From JBEKTY01 sp049515555 (GTDB lineage Bacteria > Planctomycetota > Planctomycetia > Pirellulales > Thermoguttaceae), in assembly GCA_049515555.1 (NCBI GenBank), contig JBEKTY010000031.1, forward strand, positions 1 through 56,984: 56,984 nucleotides of DNA. The letters are read 5' to 3'. Shown here piece after piece: positions 1-8,924 of this stretch (positions are counted from its first letter, which is position 1; the number at the start of each line of letters is the position of its first letter). A program made the position numbers and the translations under genes. Below the pieces are notes generated by a model. It had not been told where the DNA came from and did no database searches. It was given only the letters and a program-made list of their open reading frames with translations.

Positions 1-260
1 GTCGCGGCGATGCCCGTGGCCGTGGACCGAAGGGACGGCGGCGGCCAAGCCTCTGCCGCTCGTGCCGACGATACCGGTCACCACGGAGATCGCTGCGTCG
101 CAGTCACGGCAACCACTCCCGTCCTCGCCAGCCACTCCACGGCTTTGACATCGTGCCGAGCGCGGGCATTCTACGCCCGCGACTCCAGTCAACCCCGCCG
201 CAATCCGAACTGATGGCCACCGCCCGCCCTAAAACGAAGGCGACGGCAAGCCCGCGCACA
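1..260. other. No gene recognised (left edge)
   Basis: Open frames exist but none gives a recognisable protein or has a convincing ribosome binding site. The stretch leads directly into a transposase scrap, so it is probably remnant intergenic or mobile DNA. Confidence 0.4.
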
Positions 261-467
261 CGAGGACGCCCGCTGACGAGCTACGAAGTCGTTGTCAAGC
301 TGATTGCTCATACCACCACCGCCACAGGGCTAATTGTTCGTGCGGCCCTGGATTCGCGACAGTATGAAACTGGAATCAAGGTCAGCGACGAGGAATTGGC
401 CAGACTGAGATTGCCCCCTGCAAAGTTCCACGGCGAATGGAACTACTCCATTGCGCCGCGCCGATAG
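261..467 (+). pseudogene. ISAzo13-family transposase, C-terminal fragment
   Basis: The frame encodes about 68 residues that match what I know of the end of the ISAzo13 / 'Rhodopirellula transposase' DDE family. It starts in an RGRPLTSYEVVVKLI block, then has TTTATGLIV, GIKVSDEEL and the family's terminal FHGEWNYSI. Upstream of residue RGRP the frame (open from 153) no longer resembles the family: the expected HRMFSHI-type sequence is missing. The DDE catalytic core is therefore absent and only the tail survives. It is not a functional transposase. Family assignment rests on recalled motifs, not on a search. Confidence 0.75.
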
Positions 468-686
468 ATTTGCTCAATTTATTTTTTCGCGGTGTCATAG
501 TACCAAAGAAGCTGCCGAACAAGGACGGGCATTGCTCGTCGGCGGAGGCGGTGGAGGGAAGGCGACCGACTGAGGGGAACACGTTGCCGTCGGCCGCACC
601 CCGGACACAGCGCCGGATCAGTGCGTCGATCGAACTGCACCGTGTGCGAGAAGCGGCAACGCTTCTACGCCAAACACCCGAAGTAA

Positions 687-760
687 GAGCCGTATGCGGT
701 AGTTCCGCACGTACGGATCTGCGCGGGGGGCCGCCCGCAAGGGCGGTCCCTACCGCGACG
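687..760 (+). mobile_element. Group II intron 3' end (domains V and VI), remnant
   Basis: Positions 687-719 carry the domain V signature: GAGCCGTATGCGG, a short TAGT loop, then CCGCACGTACGGATC. This is the conserved catalytic hairpin of bacterial group II introns. It is followed by a G-rich linker and a GC hairpin (about 725-750, CCGCCC / GGGCGG) that ends in CCCTACCGCGAC, which resembles domain VI and the 3' splice end of class C introns. No reverse transcriptase / maturase frame is visible upstream to 468, so only the 3' part of the element remains. Class assignment is by resemblance. Confidence 0.72.
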
Positions 761-1081
761 CGACGGTACGCCAGAAACCATAGGGTTGCTCAAACCCATC
801 TTTTGACGTTTCGCTGCAGAGGTCGGGGTGACCGCCGCAGGCAAGCTGGGCTGACGGCGTTCCGAGAAATGGGTCCATTCTCGACAATGTCTCGGAATAC
901 GGATGAGATTACGAGACTACAGTATGCTCCGGGAAGGAATGGTTGCGTCCTTTTGTATCGTGCCCTATCGACGTGCATTGTCCGACTTGCCTGCTGTGCG
1001 CCGAACGCGGTTTCGAGGATTACCATCGAACGTCCGTCGCCCAGTACGTAGCGCGAAGTCGTTCGCACTTGGTGCTCGCGC
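761..1081. other. Intergenic, imperfect hairpin at 863-883
   Basis: No convincing gene. An imperfect hairpin (CGAGAAATGG / CCATTCTCG with one bulged base, 863-883) lies downstream of the minus-strand operon that ends at 1082. It has no following T-run on that strand, so a terminator role is only possible. Confidence 0.3.
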
Positions 1082-3379
1082 CTATTTCGCGAGGATTCGG
1101 ATGGGGATGGCCGGCAATACGCGCGTCACGGTCTCCTTGCCGGTGTTCATGGTCCCGCTGAGGATGACCTGCTGCAAACCGATGGGAGCTTTCGGCGGGG
1201 CGCTGATCGTGACAGTCGCCACCTCCTTGTCGGCCGGGATCGAGACGGCCGCCACGCTCACGCCCTCCGGAGGCGGAGGGTCGGGCGAAACCGGCACGAG
1301 CTTGGAGGGTGGCACGGGAGCCAGATTCACCGGGAACTTGCCGTCCGCCTGACGCGCCGCCTTCACGGCGACTTGAACCGTGCCTCCTTGTTTCACCTCC
1401 ACAATCTGCTTCGGCGGGACGCTGGCCGAAAGCGTGAAGAAGACCGGTTGCGTTACCTCCACCACGCATCCCTTGGCCGGCACCCAGTGCTTGATGTAGA
1501 ACGCCTGGATAACCGTCTCCACCGGCACGGCCTTTCGCACCAGCGTCTGGCCGTCGACGGTGGCCGTGCCCACGACGGTCGGGAAGTATAGACCGGGTGG
1601 CGCGTTGGGGGCCGCCGTGATCGTAAGCTGGGCTTCGTGCTGCTTGGCCGGGATGACCGTGTCGCTGGCCGCCCAGCCCGGAGGCAAATCTTGCATAGCC
1701 AGCTTGATTTCGCCGTCGAAACCGTTCTTCCGCAGCACCGTGACCGCCAGCACGGCACTATCGCCCTGGGCCAGGCGCGCCGAATCGGTGTTGATGCGCA
1801 GGACATAGTCGGGCCCGGCCGGGGCAATTCTCAATCGGTACGCGTACTCTTCGCCTCCCTCGCCGCGCACGTCGCGAATCCTTACCACGTAATCGCCCGC
1901 CTTGTCGAACGTGTGGACGAGGCGCGAATCGGCCAGATGCGTTATCAGGGCGTCCGCGGGATCGACGTTGGCCGCAAGGTCGGGGTACGGCATGAGGTTC
2001 TGCGGGTTCGGTTGCGCCAACGGCGACGGAGGATCGTCGTTCTCGGCGAGTTTCTTCCCTTCGGCATCCAGCAGCGTCAGCACCGAGTCGAGCGGTGAAT
2101 CGAGCCTCCGGGCCTGAACCTCCATCACCAGCCGCTGGCCTGCCTCGGCCTTGAACGCGAAGTAGTCATCGTCGCCCGGCTTCTGGATCCGGCCGTTGAT
2201 CACGGCCGGCACCGTCACCCGGTTCGCCTTGGCGATGGAATCATTCGGCTCGTTCTCCTCTGTTTCCGGCAGATCGTCCACGGCGAAGGGCACGGAGTTG
2301 GACGTCATTGCGCCCTGTTGGACGCTGAGCCATCGCAAGGGCGGGCTGTCGGGCGCCAGGGCCAGATCCATGCTGGCGGACGGCAGGTTGACGCCATGCA
2401 GTTCGACCCGCGCGGTCGAGCCTCGCCGTCCGCCCAAGGGATAAACATGGGTAACATAGGGCCAAGCGCCGATCCGCACCCGGTAAATGAAATCGTGCGA
2501 GCCGCGGTAGAGAATGTCGCGGATTTCCAGGAGATACTCGCCGTCCTTCTCGACCTTGTGGAACAAGACCGGGTCGGGCTTGAAGCGGAAGTCGTCGGCA
2601 AATGCGAGCCGGCGCCCGGACGGGTCGAAGAGGGTCAAGCAGGAGTCCAGCCAGCCGGGCACGGCCCAGTACAGGTAGGGCGCAAGGGCCCGGCCTTGGC
2701 ACTCGCAGACCAGGGTCTGCCCGGCCTTGACGGGAATGCGCCAATAGCCGCGATCCGGCCCGCCTTGATTCGTCGTGGACGTATAGATCTGGCCATTGAT
2801 GATTGCCGGCAGGGAGGGCACCTGGATGGCTTCCGTTTTCTCCGAATTGCGCACCAGCGCGACCGTTTCGGAAACCTGGTCGACGACGAAACGGATCCGC
2901 GACGTGACGCCGCCGGGCGTTACCAGCCGCAGGTCATGTTCGCCCAACTCGGCGTCCGGGGCGATGGTCACCGCGATGCGGACCGCCTCCGTAGGGGCCA
3001 TATTGTTGTTGATCCAGGGCCGGGGCGGGGGCGCGGGCGGCCCCGGCTTCGGCTTCGCGTTGGGGTCCGGCTTCGCCTCGGTCGCGATGCGCGCGGTCAC
3101 GCCCTTGCCGGAAACGTAAACGGCCTTGGCCCCCTTGAGCTGTTGACCGGCCACGGTGGCCTCGACGGTCGTGCCCGACTGCCCGCCCGCAGGGTAGATG
3201 AAGAAGATCGCCGGCCCAGTGGGACCCTCGGCGCGGGAAGCGACGGGAAGGAGACAAAGCGCCGATGCCACAAATACGAAATACGAAGCACCAAATACGA
3301 AACAAATGAGAAGGCGGGAAATCGAAATATCCCAAACGGCACGGCCGGCGTCATCGGGGTGGTTTTGAACTTTGGACAT
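1082..3379 (-). CDS. Exported PPC-domain / Ig-like protein
   Basis: A 765-residue secreted protein from the ATG at 3379. An N-terminal hydrophobic stretch ending LLPVASRAEG looks like a signal peptide. An IPT/TIG-like domain follows (IYPAGGQSGTTVEATVAGQQ), then two pre-peptidase C-terminal (PPC) beta-sandwich modules, the second around PGDDDYFAFKAEAGQRLVME. C-terminal Ig-like repeats contain INTDSARLAQGDSAVLAVTV. No protease catalytic domain is present, so it is probably an adhesive or structural cell-surface protein. It is the last gene of the operon with WD40, DUF1501 and DUF1549/1553 genes, a familiar planctomycete grouping. The start is uncertain: the frame is open far upstream, there is no strong Shine-Dalgarno, and part of the signal peptide is encoded by an inverted-repeat arm (3272-3307). 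Confidence 0.78.
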   Translation of the reverse strand: MSKVQNHPDDAGRAVWDISISRLLICFVFGASYFVFVASALCLLPVASRAEGPTGPAIFFIYPAGGQSGTTVEATVAGQQLKGAKAVYVSGKGVTARIATEAKPDPNAKPKPGPPAPPPRPWINNNMAPTEAVRIAVTIAPDAELGEHDLRLVTPGGVTSRIRFVVDQVSETVALVRNSEKTEAIQVPSLPAIINGQIYTSTTNQGGPDRGYWRIPVKAGQTLVCECQGRALAPYLYWAVPGWLDSCLTLFDPSGRRLAFADDFRFKPDPVLFHKVEKDGEYLLEIRDILYRGSHDFIYRVRIGAWPYVTHVYPLGGRRGSTARVELHGVNLPSASMDLALAPDSPPLRWLSVQQGAMTSNSVPFAVDDLPETEENEPNDSIAKANRVTVPAVINGRIQKPGDDDYFAFKAEAGQRLVMEVQARRLDSPLDSVLTLLDAEGKKLAENDDPPSPLAQPNPQNLMPYPDLAANVDPADALITHLADSRLVHTFDKAGDYVVRIRDVRGEGGEEYAYRLRIAPAGPDYVLRINTDSARLAQGDSAVLAVTVLRKNGFDGEIKLAMQDLPPGWAASDTVIPAKQHEAQLTITAAPNAPPGLYFPTVVGTATVDGQTLVRKAVPVETVIQAFYIKHWVPAKGCVVEVTQPVFFTLSASVPPKQIVEVKQGGTVQVAVKAARQADGKFPVNLAPVPPSKLVPVSPDPPPPEGVSVAAVSIPADKEVATVTISAPPKAPIGLQQVILSGTMNTGKETVTRVLPAIPIRILAK

Positions 3380-3426
3380 TGGTCTTTTGGATTTGTTTCG
3401 TATTTGGTGCTTCGTATTTCGTATTT
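3272..3426. repeat. 36-bp perfect inverted repeat (arms 3272-3307 and 3391-3426)
   Basis: The two 36-nt arms are exact reverse complements (AAATACGAAATACGAAGCACC and onward) separated by 83 nt. The outer edge of the right arm abuts the stop codon of the WD40 gene (3427-3429), and the left arm lies inside the signal-peptide coding region of the PPC gene. The arms are AT-rich and unlike their surroundings. It looks like a dispersed palindromic element or small MITE-like repeat inserted between two operon genes. Confidence 0.85.
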
Positions 3427-4851
3427 CTATTTCGCCGCCTGTGGGATCTTCTTCCCTGCCAAGACCTGGCCGACCAGATCCGAGTTCTGTAGCGCGGCCA
3501 GTTTCTCTTGCGGCAGCTTGGGATCGCCCGTTTTCCACGCCACGGCGCCGGGGGTGGATGTGGCATAGTAGCCTTGCCCGGTGACAACCAGCCACTGGTC
3601 TGTGCCGGGCGCAAGCTGCACAAGCGTGGCCAGCAGGCTGCGGTCGGTCAGGTCCCAGAGTTTGACGCTGCCGTCGCCGCCCGCGGAGGCGAGCCGTTTT
3701 CCGTCCGCGCTGGCCGCCAGCGCATGGACCCAGTCGCTGTGCCCGGTCAGCGTGTCGGCGAGCGTCAGCTTCTTGTTTTCGAAGGTGTACGACTTCACCG
3801 TGTGGTCGCTGGCGGCGACATAGACCCACTGGCGGTACCATTTGCTCTGATCGAGGTCGTTGAGCCAAACGCAATCCAAGGGGATGCCGGCATCCAAGTC
3901 GATCTTGACGTCCGGGCGGTACGGCGGGGGCACCTTGTCGTCCATGCGATATTCGAGCAAACGTCCTTCCTGGCCGCCGACGACCAGCCCGAAGACGAAC
4001 GTCATTCTGCCGCCGCCTGCCCAGTGGCGGCCGACCTCGCGCAGGCGACAGCAGCGTACGGGGGCCTCAACGATCGTCTTCTTGTTCTTATCGTCCGGCT
4101 TCCACGTGGCGACCTCCCAGACCTGGATGGTCTTGTCGAGGCTTGCAGTCGCCAGGTACTTGCCGTCGGACGAGAACGACAGGCTGCTCACCGGCAGCGC
4201 GTGGTCCTTCAGGGTCGTTACGAGCTTCTTCTCCGGCAGGCTCCAGACGTAGGCCGCGCCGTCGGTGCATCCGCCGGCCAGAAGTTTTCCGTCGGGGCTG
4301 AGGTCCAACGATCGCACCGCGCCCTTGGGCTCCTGGAAGTTCATGGCCGCCTGTCCGCCCGGGAGGTCGAAGATCTTGACGCCGCCGGCGGCGTACGGCG
4401 TGCCCTCGGCGGTGATCAGGCGCTTGCCGTCTTTCGTGAACAGTACGGCCCGCACCATGGTGCCGATCTGCCCAGCGCCGATCCGCGCGCCCAGCTTGCC
4501 GGCAACCAGGTCCCACAGCAGGACTTCGCGATAGCCGCCGACGGCCAGCGTCTTTCCGTCCAGGCTGAAAGCGACAGCCGAGAGCGGCAAAGCCGGGCCG
4601 CAGGCGACGACGCAGTCCGGGCCGCGGGTCGGCGGGGGCGCGGGCGGAGCGGGGGCGGGTGTCGGCGCCGGCGGCTTCCCGGTAGGCGTCGTCGGCGCGG
4701 GCGCCGGCGCGACGACCGGAGTTGCGATCCAAGTAGGGATCACCAATGATCTTCTCGGCGGACCAGCCGTGCCAGCCGGTTGCGCTTCGACAGACGACGC
4801 GACTCCCATCGCCAAGAGCACGGCCATACCGATCCGACGTTTGAAATTCAT
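3427..4851 (-). CDS. Exported WD40 beta-propeller protein
   Basis: 474 residues from the ATG at 4851, preceded by AGAGGA about nine bases upstream; a start 20 codons earlier has no such site. The N-terminus MNFKRRIGMAVLLAMGVASS is a signal peptide ending near VEAQ. A Pro/Ala-rich linker (residues about 40-75) is followed by WD40 repeats with typical units such as LSPDGKLLAGGCTDGAAYVW and SSDGKYLATASLDKTIQVWE, and VKLWDLTDRSLLATL near the end. Propellers of this kind are protein-interaction scaffolds and have no catalytic role. It lies 79 bp downstream of the DUF1501 gene in the same operon. A 36-bp inverted repeat begins immediately after its stop. Confidence 0.88.
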   Translation of the reverse strand: MNFKRRIGMAVLLAMGVASSVEAQPAGTAGPPRRSLVIPTWIATPVVAPAPAPTTPTGKPPAPTPAPAPPAPPPTRGPDCVVACGPALPLSAVAFSLDGKTLAVGGYREVLLWDLVAGKLGARIGAGQIGTMVRAVLFTKDGKRLITAEGTPYAAGGVKIFDLPGGQAAMNFQEPKGAVRSLDLSPDGKLLAGGCTDGAAYVWSLPEKKLVTTLKDHALPVSSLSFSSDGKYLATASLDKTIQVWEVATWKPDDKNKKTIVEAPVRCCRLREVGRHWAGGGRMTFVFGLVVGGQEGRLLEYRMDDKVPPPYRPDVKIDLDAGIPLDCVWLNDLDQSKWYRQWVYVAASDHTVKSYTFENKKLTLADTLTGHSDWVHALAASADGKRLASAGGDGSVKLWDLTDRSLLATLVQLAPGTDQWLVVTGQGYYATSTPGAVAWKTGDPKLPQEKLAALQNSDLVGQVLAGKKIPQAAK

Positions 4852-4930
4852 AGTATACGAATCCTCTGTCGTTGGCGACGCCGCAAGCGGCATCCCAATG
4901 CCGAATCTCAAGATCTCAAATCCCCAATCC

Positions 4931-6313
4931 CTACTCCATAATCTCCTTCAGAATTCCCCCACGCGCGTACGAACATGCCGTCGCCGGACTGACGTAAGCC
5001 GTGCAGCCATCGGGGTTCGGCAGCTTGTCTTGCGGATCGATGCCCATCAATTGGTAAACGCTTTCCCAGAGGTCCCAGGGATAGACGGGCCGCGACTTGA
5101 TGTAACGGCCCTGGTCGTCGCTCTCGCCCAGGATCTTGCCTCCCTTGAAACCGCCGCCGCCGATCACCGTACACATGACCTCGTTGTAGTGTTCCCGTCC
5201 GGCCCCCGTCTCGCCGGGATGCTTGCCGCCGAGGGTCTCGGGCTTGACGTTCCAATCGGGCGACTTGCTCCCCTCGCTATACAGGATGACGATCGTATCC
5301 TTCAGGGTCCCGCGCTGGGCCAGGTCCTCGAACAGGGCGGAGACCGCCTGGTCCAGGATGGGGCACAGCAATCGCAGGCTCTTGTTCACCTGCTCGTGCA
5401 TGTCCCAGCCATAAGAGCCCTGGACCTCGCCGCCGCTCCAGGGAACCGTGATGAATGGGACGCCGTACTCCGCTAACCGCCGGGCCAGGAGGCAACCCTG
5501 CCCGAGCATGGTCCGGCCGTAGCGATCGCGGGTTTCCTTCTTCTCCAGGGAGAGGTCGAAGGCTTTCTTGGCGTCGCCAGTGAGCAGGCGGAACTCGCTC
5601 TGGCGCAGGGCCTCGGCGGCCTGCGCGGCAGGCGTCTTCTCCTTGTTGCCAAGGCCCACGGCTGATAACAGGGCGCGGCGCTTCTCAAGACGCTTTTCTT
5701 CCTCGGGCGAGAGACTCACGCCCGGCGCCCGGAAGTCCTTTACGTTGGGATCTCCCACGCAGAAGCCCTGGTATTTGGGCGGCAGGAAGCCGTAGTTGTT
5801 TCCGCCCCAGGGGATGTCCGGGATGCAGACCCACGGCGGGATGTCGCCCTTGTACGTGCCGTCCTCGACCTCCTTCATGCCCGCAATGGCGCCCACGCAC
5901 GGATAGGTCAGCTTGGCCGAGGGGTGCGTGCTCGCCGCTTCCTTCGGGAGCATCGCATTGCAGAGCATGACGTAGCCGCCGTGGCCGCCCCCCGGCGCGG
6001 TCTGCGAGCGGATGATCGTGTACTTGTCGGCACACTTGGCCATCAGCGGGAAGAGCTCGGTGATCTCGGTGCCCGGCACGTTGGTCGGGATCGGCTTGAA
6101 GAAACTGCGCACGCCGGGTGGGGCGTTGGGCTTGGGATCGAACGTGTCGATGTGCGTCCAGCCGCCCACCAGGTAGATCCCGATGACCGACTTGGCCTTG
6201 GCCTTCGGCGCCGACGCGGCGGCCGGCGGGGCGATCCCCGCGGCCACGCCTGCTCCCAACAGGCCTGCGCCGCTTGCGCGTAGGAAGTCGCGACGGTTCC
6301 AGTGACTGTCCAT
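4931..6313 (-). CDS. DUF1501 family protein, Tat-exported
   Basis: 460 residues; GGAGG sits seven bases before the ATG at 6313. The N-terminus carries a twin-arginine signal (RRDFLRASGAGLLGAGVAAG). The body has the DUF1501 pattern related to the alkaline phosphatase / sulfatase superfamily: VIGIYLVGGWTHIDTFDPKP, a TIIRSQTAPGGGHGGY block, TIVILYSEGSKSPDW and PGETGAGREHYNEVM. DUF1501 genes are paired with DUF1549/1553 genes across Planctomycetes; their biochemical role is unproven. Here the partner lies immediately upstream, 22 bp away, so the pairing is intact. Probably located in the periplasm or on the membrane. Confidence 0.93.
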   Translation of the reverse strand: MDSHWNRRDFLRASGAGLLGAGVAAGIAPPAAASAPKAKAKSVIGIYLVGGWTHIDTFDPKPNAPPGVRSFFKPIPTNVPGTEITELFPLMAKCADKYTIIRSQTAPGGGHGGYVMLCNAMLPKEAASTHPSAKLTYPCVGAIAGMKEVEDGTYKGDIPPWVCIPDIPWGGNNYGFLPPKYQGFCVGDPNVKDFRAPGVSLSPEEEKRLEKRRALLSAVGLGNKEKTPAAQAAEALRQSEFRLLTGDAKKAFDLSLEKKETRDRYGRTMLGQGCLLARRLAEYGVPFITVPWSGGEVQGSYGWDMHEQVNKSLRLLCPILDQAVSALFEDLAQRGTLKDTIVILYSEGSKSPDWNVKPETLGGKHPGETGAGREHYNEVMCTVIGGGGFKGGKILGESDDQGRYIKSRPVYPWDLWESVYQLMGIDPQDKLPNPDGCTAYVSPATACSYARGGILKEIME

Positions 6314-6335
6314 GACAATGCCTCCTATGTACAGG

Positions 6336-8582
6336 TTAATGGTTCAACAGGAATTCGTTCGTGTTCAACAGCGTCCACAACACGTCGTGGATCGCCGGAT
6401 CATGGCGGTTCTTCTCGGCGGTCAAGTAGTCGACCAGCTTCTTCTTTTCGGCCTCGGCCGGAAATCGCGACAGCACCAGCAGGTACAGTTCCTCGACGAT
6501 TTCGGCGTCGCCCTTTCGGTCCTTTTGAAGGGCTTGGATCCGCGGGTAGCCGTAGAATGTCTCTTCGATGGCCGAGGAATTCGCGAGGAACTGCACGTGC
6601 ATCGGGTTCAGGTCGTCGGCCCGCTCGCGCTCCATCGCCGTGCCCCGTTCCGGCCGGCCGAACATCGCGGCGAGCATTGAGGTCTCGCTGGCTTCGGCGA
6701 TCTGCGACGCCTTGACGTCCGCCGGAATGGTCGTGGCCGGCGCCGTGTTGTCGCGCCTGAACTGGCGGAAGCGGCTGGGCTGCTCGGTGATCTGCGAAAG
6801 CGCGTCCAAGATCTGCTCCGCCGTCAACCGTTTGCTCCGGTAATGGGAGAAGTGGGCCACGTCCTTCTCGTTCTGCGGCGTGGGCTCGCTGGAAAGCTGG
6901 TATGTCTTCGAATTGAGCACCAAGCGGTAGATGTGTTTCAAGTCGTAGCGATGGGCGATCAGTTCCTTCTCCAGGTACTCCAACAGCGCGGGATTCTCGG
7001 GCGGATTGGTCGCGCGGAGGTCGTCCGGCTCGTGGACGATCCCCCGCCCCATGAGCCAGAACCAGATGCGGTTGACGATGTTCTTGGCGAACCAGGGGTT
7101 CTGTGGCGAGGTGAGCCACTCGGCAAACTTGCGACGCGGATCGACGGCCGGATCGGGCGCCAGCGCCGGGGCGGCCAGCGGCTTCATCACTACCGGCTTG
7201 CCGGTCTTCGGACTCCGCACCACGCCCTCCGGGTTCCGGTAGACGATCTGCTCTTTCCACTCGCCGGTGAACTTGAAGCCGACCTGGCTGAAGAACGCGG
7301 CCATGCCCAAGTCGTCGTCCTCTCCCCAGTTCTCGACCGGATGAGCATGGCACCGGGCGCAATTGAGGCGCGCCCCCAGGAAGACCAGGGCCGTGGACTC
7401 GCCCAGGGTTCGCGGGTCGCGTTCGGGCACGGCCCGCACGTAATTGCACGGCCCGTTGCGGAAGTTGCTGCCGGAGCCGGTGAGCAACTCACGCGCAAAT
7501 TGATCGTACGGCTTGTTCTCGGCGATGCTCTCCCGCACCCAGCGGTAGTAGGTCTCGGCCGCCTTCGGCCAAAGGTTGATCGGTTCTTCGGCCTTGATCC
7601 GCAAGAGGTCGCGCCACTTCGTCGCCAGGAAGTCGGCAAACTCTTCGCGCTCCAGTAGGCGGTCGATCAACTTGATCCGCTTCTGCGGGTCCTTGTCGGC
7701 GAGGAATGCGCGGGTTTCTTCAGGGGCGGGCGGGACGCCGATCACGTCGAAGAACACACGGCGCAGGAACACCTCGTCGCCGGCGACCTCCGAGGGCGGA
7801 AAGCCCAACTCCTTCAGGTTGGCAAACACCAGTTCGTCGATCTTGTTGTTCGGCGTGATTGTGGGAAACGGCGCTACAAGCGGTTGCGGGACCCGCAGGC
7901 GCACGACGCCCGCTTGGCGCAGATAAACGGCGGCGACCGCGGCCGAGCCGAACTCCACGGCCTTCACCTTGCCATCGCCGTCGACGGAAGCCACCGTGGC
8001 GTCCGTCGTATGGAACGTGGCCAACCGGGTGACATCCTGCTTCGTGCCATCGGAGTAGACGGCCGAAACGGCAAGTTGCTGTGTCTGGCCCTTCTGCAAC
8101 ACCTGCTCCGGTGGCAGGACCTGGACAGAGACCAGTTTCGGCAGTTTCTCATCGTTGTAGGGCGCCCCTTGCTCGATCCAGGAAAGAAGCATCTTGTATC
8201 CCGCAGAGCCGGGCGGGATCTTCTGCCCGCCGGCGTGGGGAATGCTGCCGGAAGCCTTGAGCAGCAACAGGCTCTTGGCCGGCTCCATCGGATCGATCCT
8301 CAAGCCCTGCTGGTCCTTGACGATGGTGCCGTAGTCGGCTTCCGGATCGCCGCCGAACATCGAGAGCGCCATTCCCCCTTGACCCAGGGACGCGCCGTGA
8401 CACTGCACACTGTTGCAGCCCAGACGGTTCACCAACGGCATTACGTCGCGGAGAAAGAAGACGCTTCCAGGGGCGGCCGCAGCCGGGGCCGACGCCGACT
8501 TCGGCGGTGCCTCGCCGCGCGCAAAACTGAATCCCGCAAGGAAAAGACCCAACAAAAGCGGAAAAATGGCCTTTGTTCTCAT
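6336..8582 (-). CDS. Planctomycete cytochrome-like DUF1549/DUF1553 protein
   Basis: 748 residues from the ATG at 8582; a TTG five codons earlier is an alternative. A signal peptide (MRTKAIFPLLLGLFLAGFSF) precedes a cytochrome-like segment with GCNSVQCHGA (Cys56, Cys61, His62). An Ig-like Big_2 module follows (residues about 155-230, SVQVLPPEQVLQKGQ). Next come DUF1549 (from IDELVFANLKELGF to a CARCHAHPVENW haem-type motif) and DUF1553 (DPRRKFAEWLTSPQNPWFAK onward), ending at NTNEFLLNH. The order is the standard PSCyt1-PSCyt2-PSD1 layout. It probably sits in the periplasm and acts with DUF1501; the substrate is unknown. It is the first gene of the four-gene minus-strand operon. Confidence 0.94.
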   Translation of the reverse strand: MRTKAIFPLLLGLFLAGFSFARGEAPPKSASAPAAAAPGSVFFLRDVMPLVNRLGCNSVQCHGASLGQGGMALSMFGGDPEADYGTIVKDQQGLRIDPMEPAKSLLLLKASGSIPHAGGQKIPPGSAGYKMLLSWIEQGAPYNDEKLPKLVSVQVLPPEQVLQKGQTQQLAVSAVYSDGTKQDVTRLATFHTTDATVASVDGDGKVKAVEFGSAAVAAVYLRQAGVVRLRVPQPLVAPFPTITPNNKIDELVFANLKELGFPPSEVAGDEVFLRRVFFDVIGVPPAPEETRAFLADKDPQKRIKLIDRLLEREEFADFLATKWRDLLRIKAEEPINLWPKAAETYYRWVRESIAENKPYDQFARELLTGSGSNFRNGPCNYVRAVPERDPRTLGESTALVFLGARLNCARCHAHPVENWGEDDDLGMAAFFSQVGFKFTGEWKEQIVYRNPEGVVRSPKTGKPVVMKPLAAPALAPDPAVDPRRKFAEWLTSPQNPWFAKNIVNRIWFWLMGRGIVHEPDDLRATNPPENPALLEYLEKELIAHRYDLKHIYRLVLNSKTYQLSSEPTPQNEKDVAHFSHYRSKRLTAEQILDALSQITEQPSRFRQFRRDNTAPATTIPADVKASQIAEASETSMLAAMFGRPERGTAMERERADDLNPMHVQFLANSSAIEETFYGYPRIQALQKDRKGDAEIVEELYLLVLSRFPAEAEKKKLVDYLTAEKNRHDPAIHDVLWTLLNTNEFLLNH

Positions 8583-8924
8583 TGCAATACATTCCAACGG
8601 GGCGGGTTCTGAGGCGGGGCGGCCGGGGTGGGGCGAAACGGGGGCTTGACGGCCTCACATCGCGGCACCGTTAGCATAACATGCCAGCGGGTCAAGGGAA
8701 ACAATCCCTGAGTTAGCTGCCTCTGAGTGGGACGAGCCCTTGCGCGCGGAGGAGGGGCACTCCTCCGCAGGCAAGGAAATGCACCGCAATCCCCCATGAT
8801 TGGCATATCGGACCAACCCCGGCGTGGTAAATTAGCCGCTAAGCGCCCCAATTTTTCTTGACATCTCCTGCCGCGTCCCCGGTCTACAGCCGTTATTCGA
8901 GGCCATCATCGCCGTGTTGGGAGG
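8583..8924. other. Intergenic region, promoter region of the DUF1549 operon
   Basis: No gene recognised. It holds the 5' region of the operon starting at 8582 and the 3' end of the HzsA-related gene. On the minus strand a TTGACC is present near 8690, but no good -10 element lies at the right distance. It also contains the hairpin listed at 8746-8768. Confidence 0.4.
8746..8768 (-). terminator. Perfect 9-bp hairpin, possible terminator
   Basis: GCGGAGGAG and CTCCTCCGC flank a 5-nt loop (GGGCA). It lies about 155 nt after the stop of the minus-strand HzsA-related gene and before the next operon. There is no U-tract, so intrinsic termination is not shown. The flanking TTGCGCGCGGAGG also occurs at about 12053, so this may be a dispersed repeat instead. 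Confidence 0.3.

Noticed and set aside
437..1051. Plus-strand frame over the intron remnant
   Set aside because: It reads through the intron's domain V; the PEVRAVCGSSARTDLRGG part is translated intron RNA, a known false-gene pattern.
2318..3568. Open plus-strand frame over the PPC gene
   Set aside because: Antisense to a domain-bearing protein and made of low-information sequence.
1082..3874. 930-residue version of the PPC protein
   Set aside because: Its first 165 codons lie over the WD40 gene in another frame and have no domain character.
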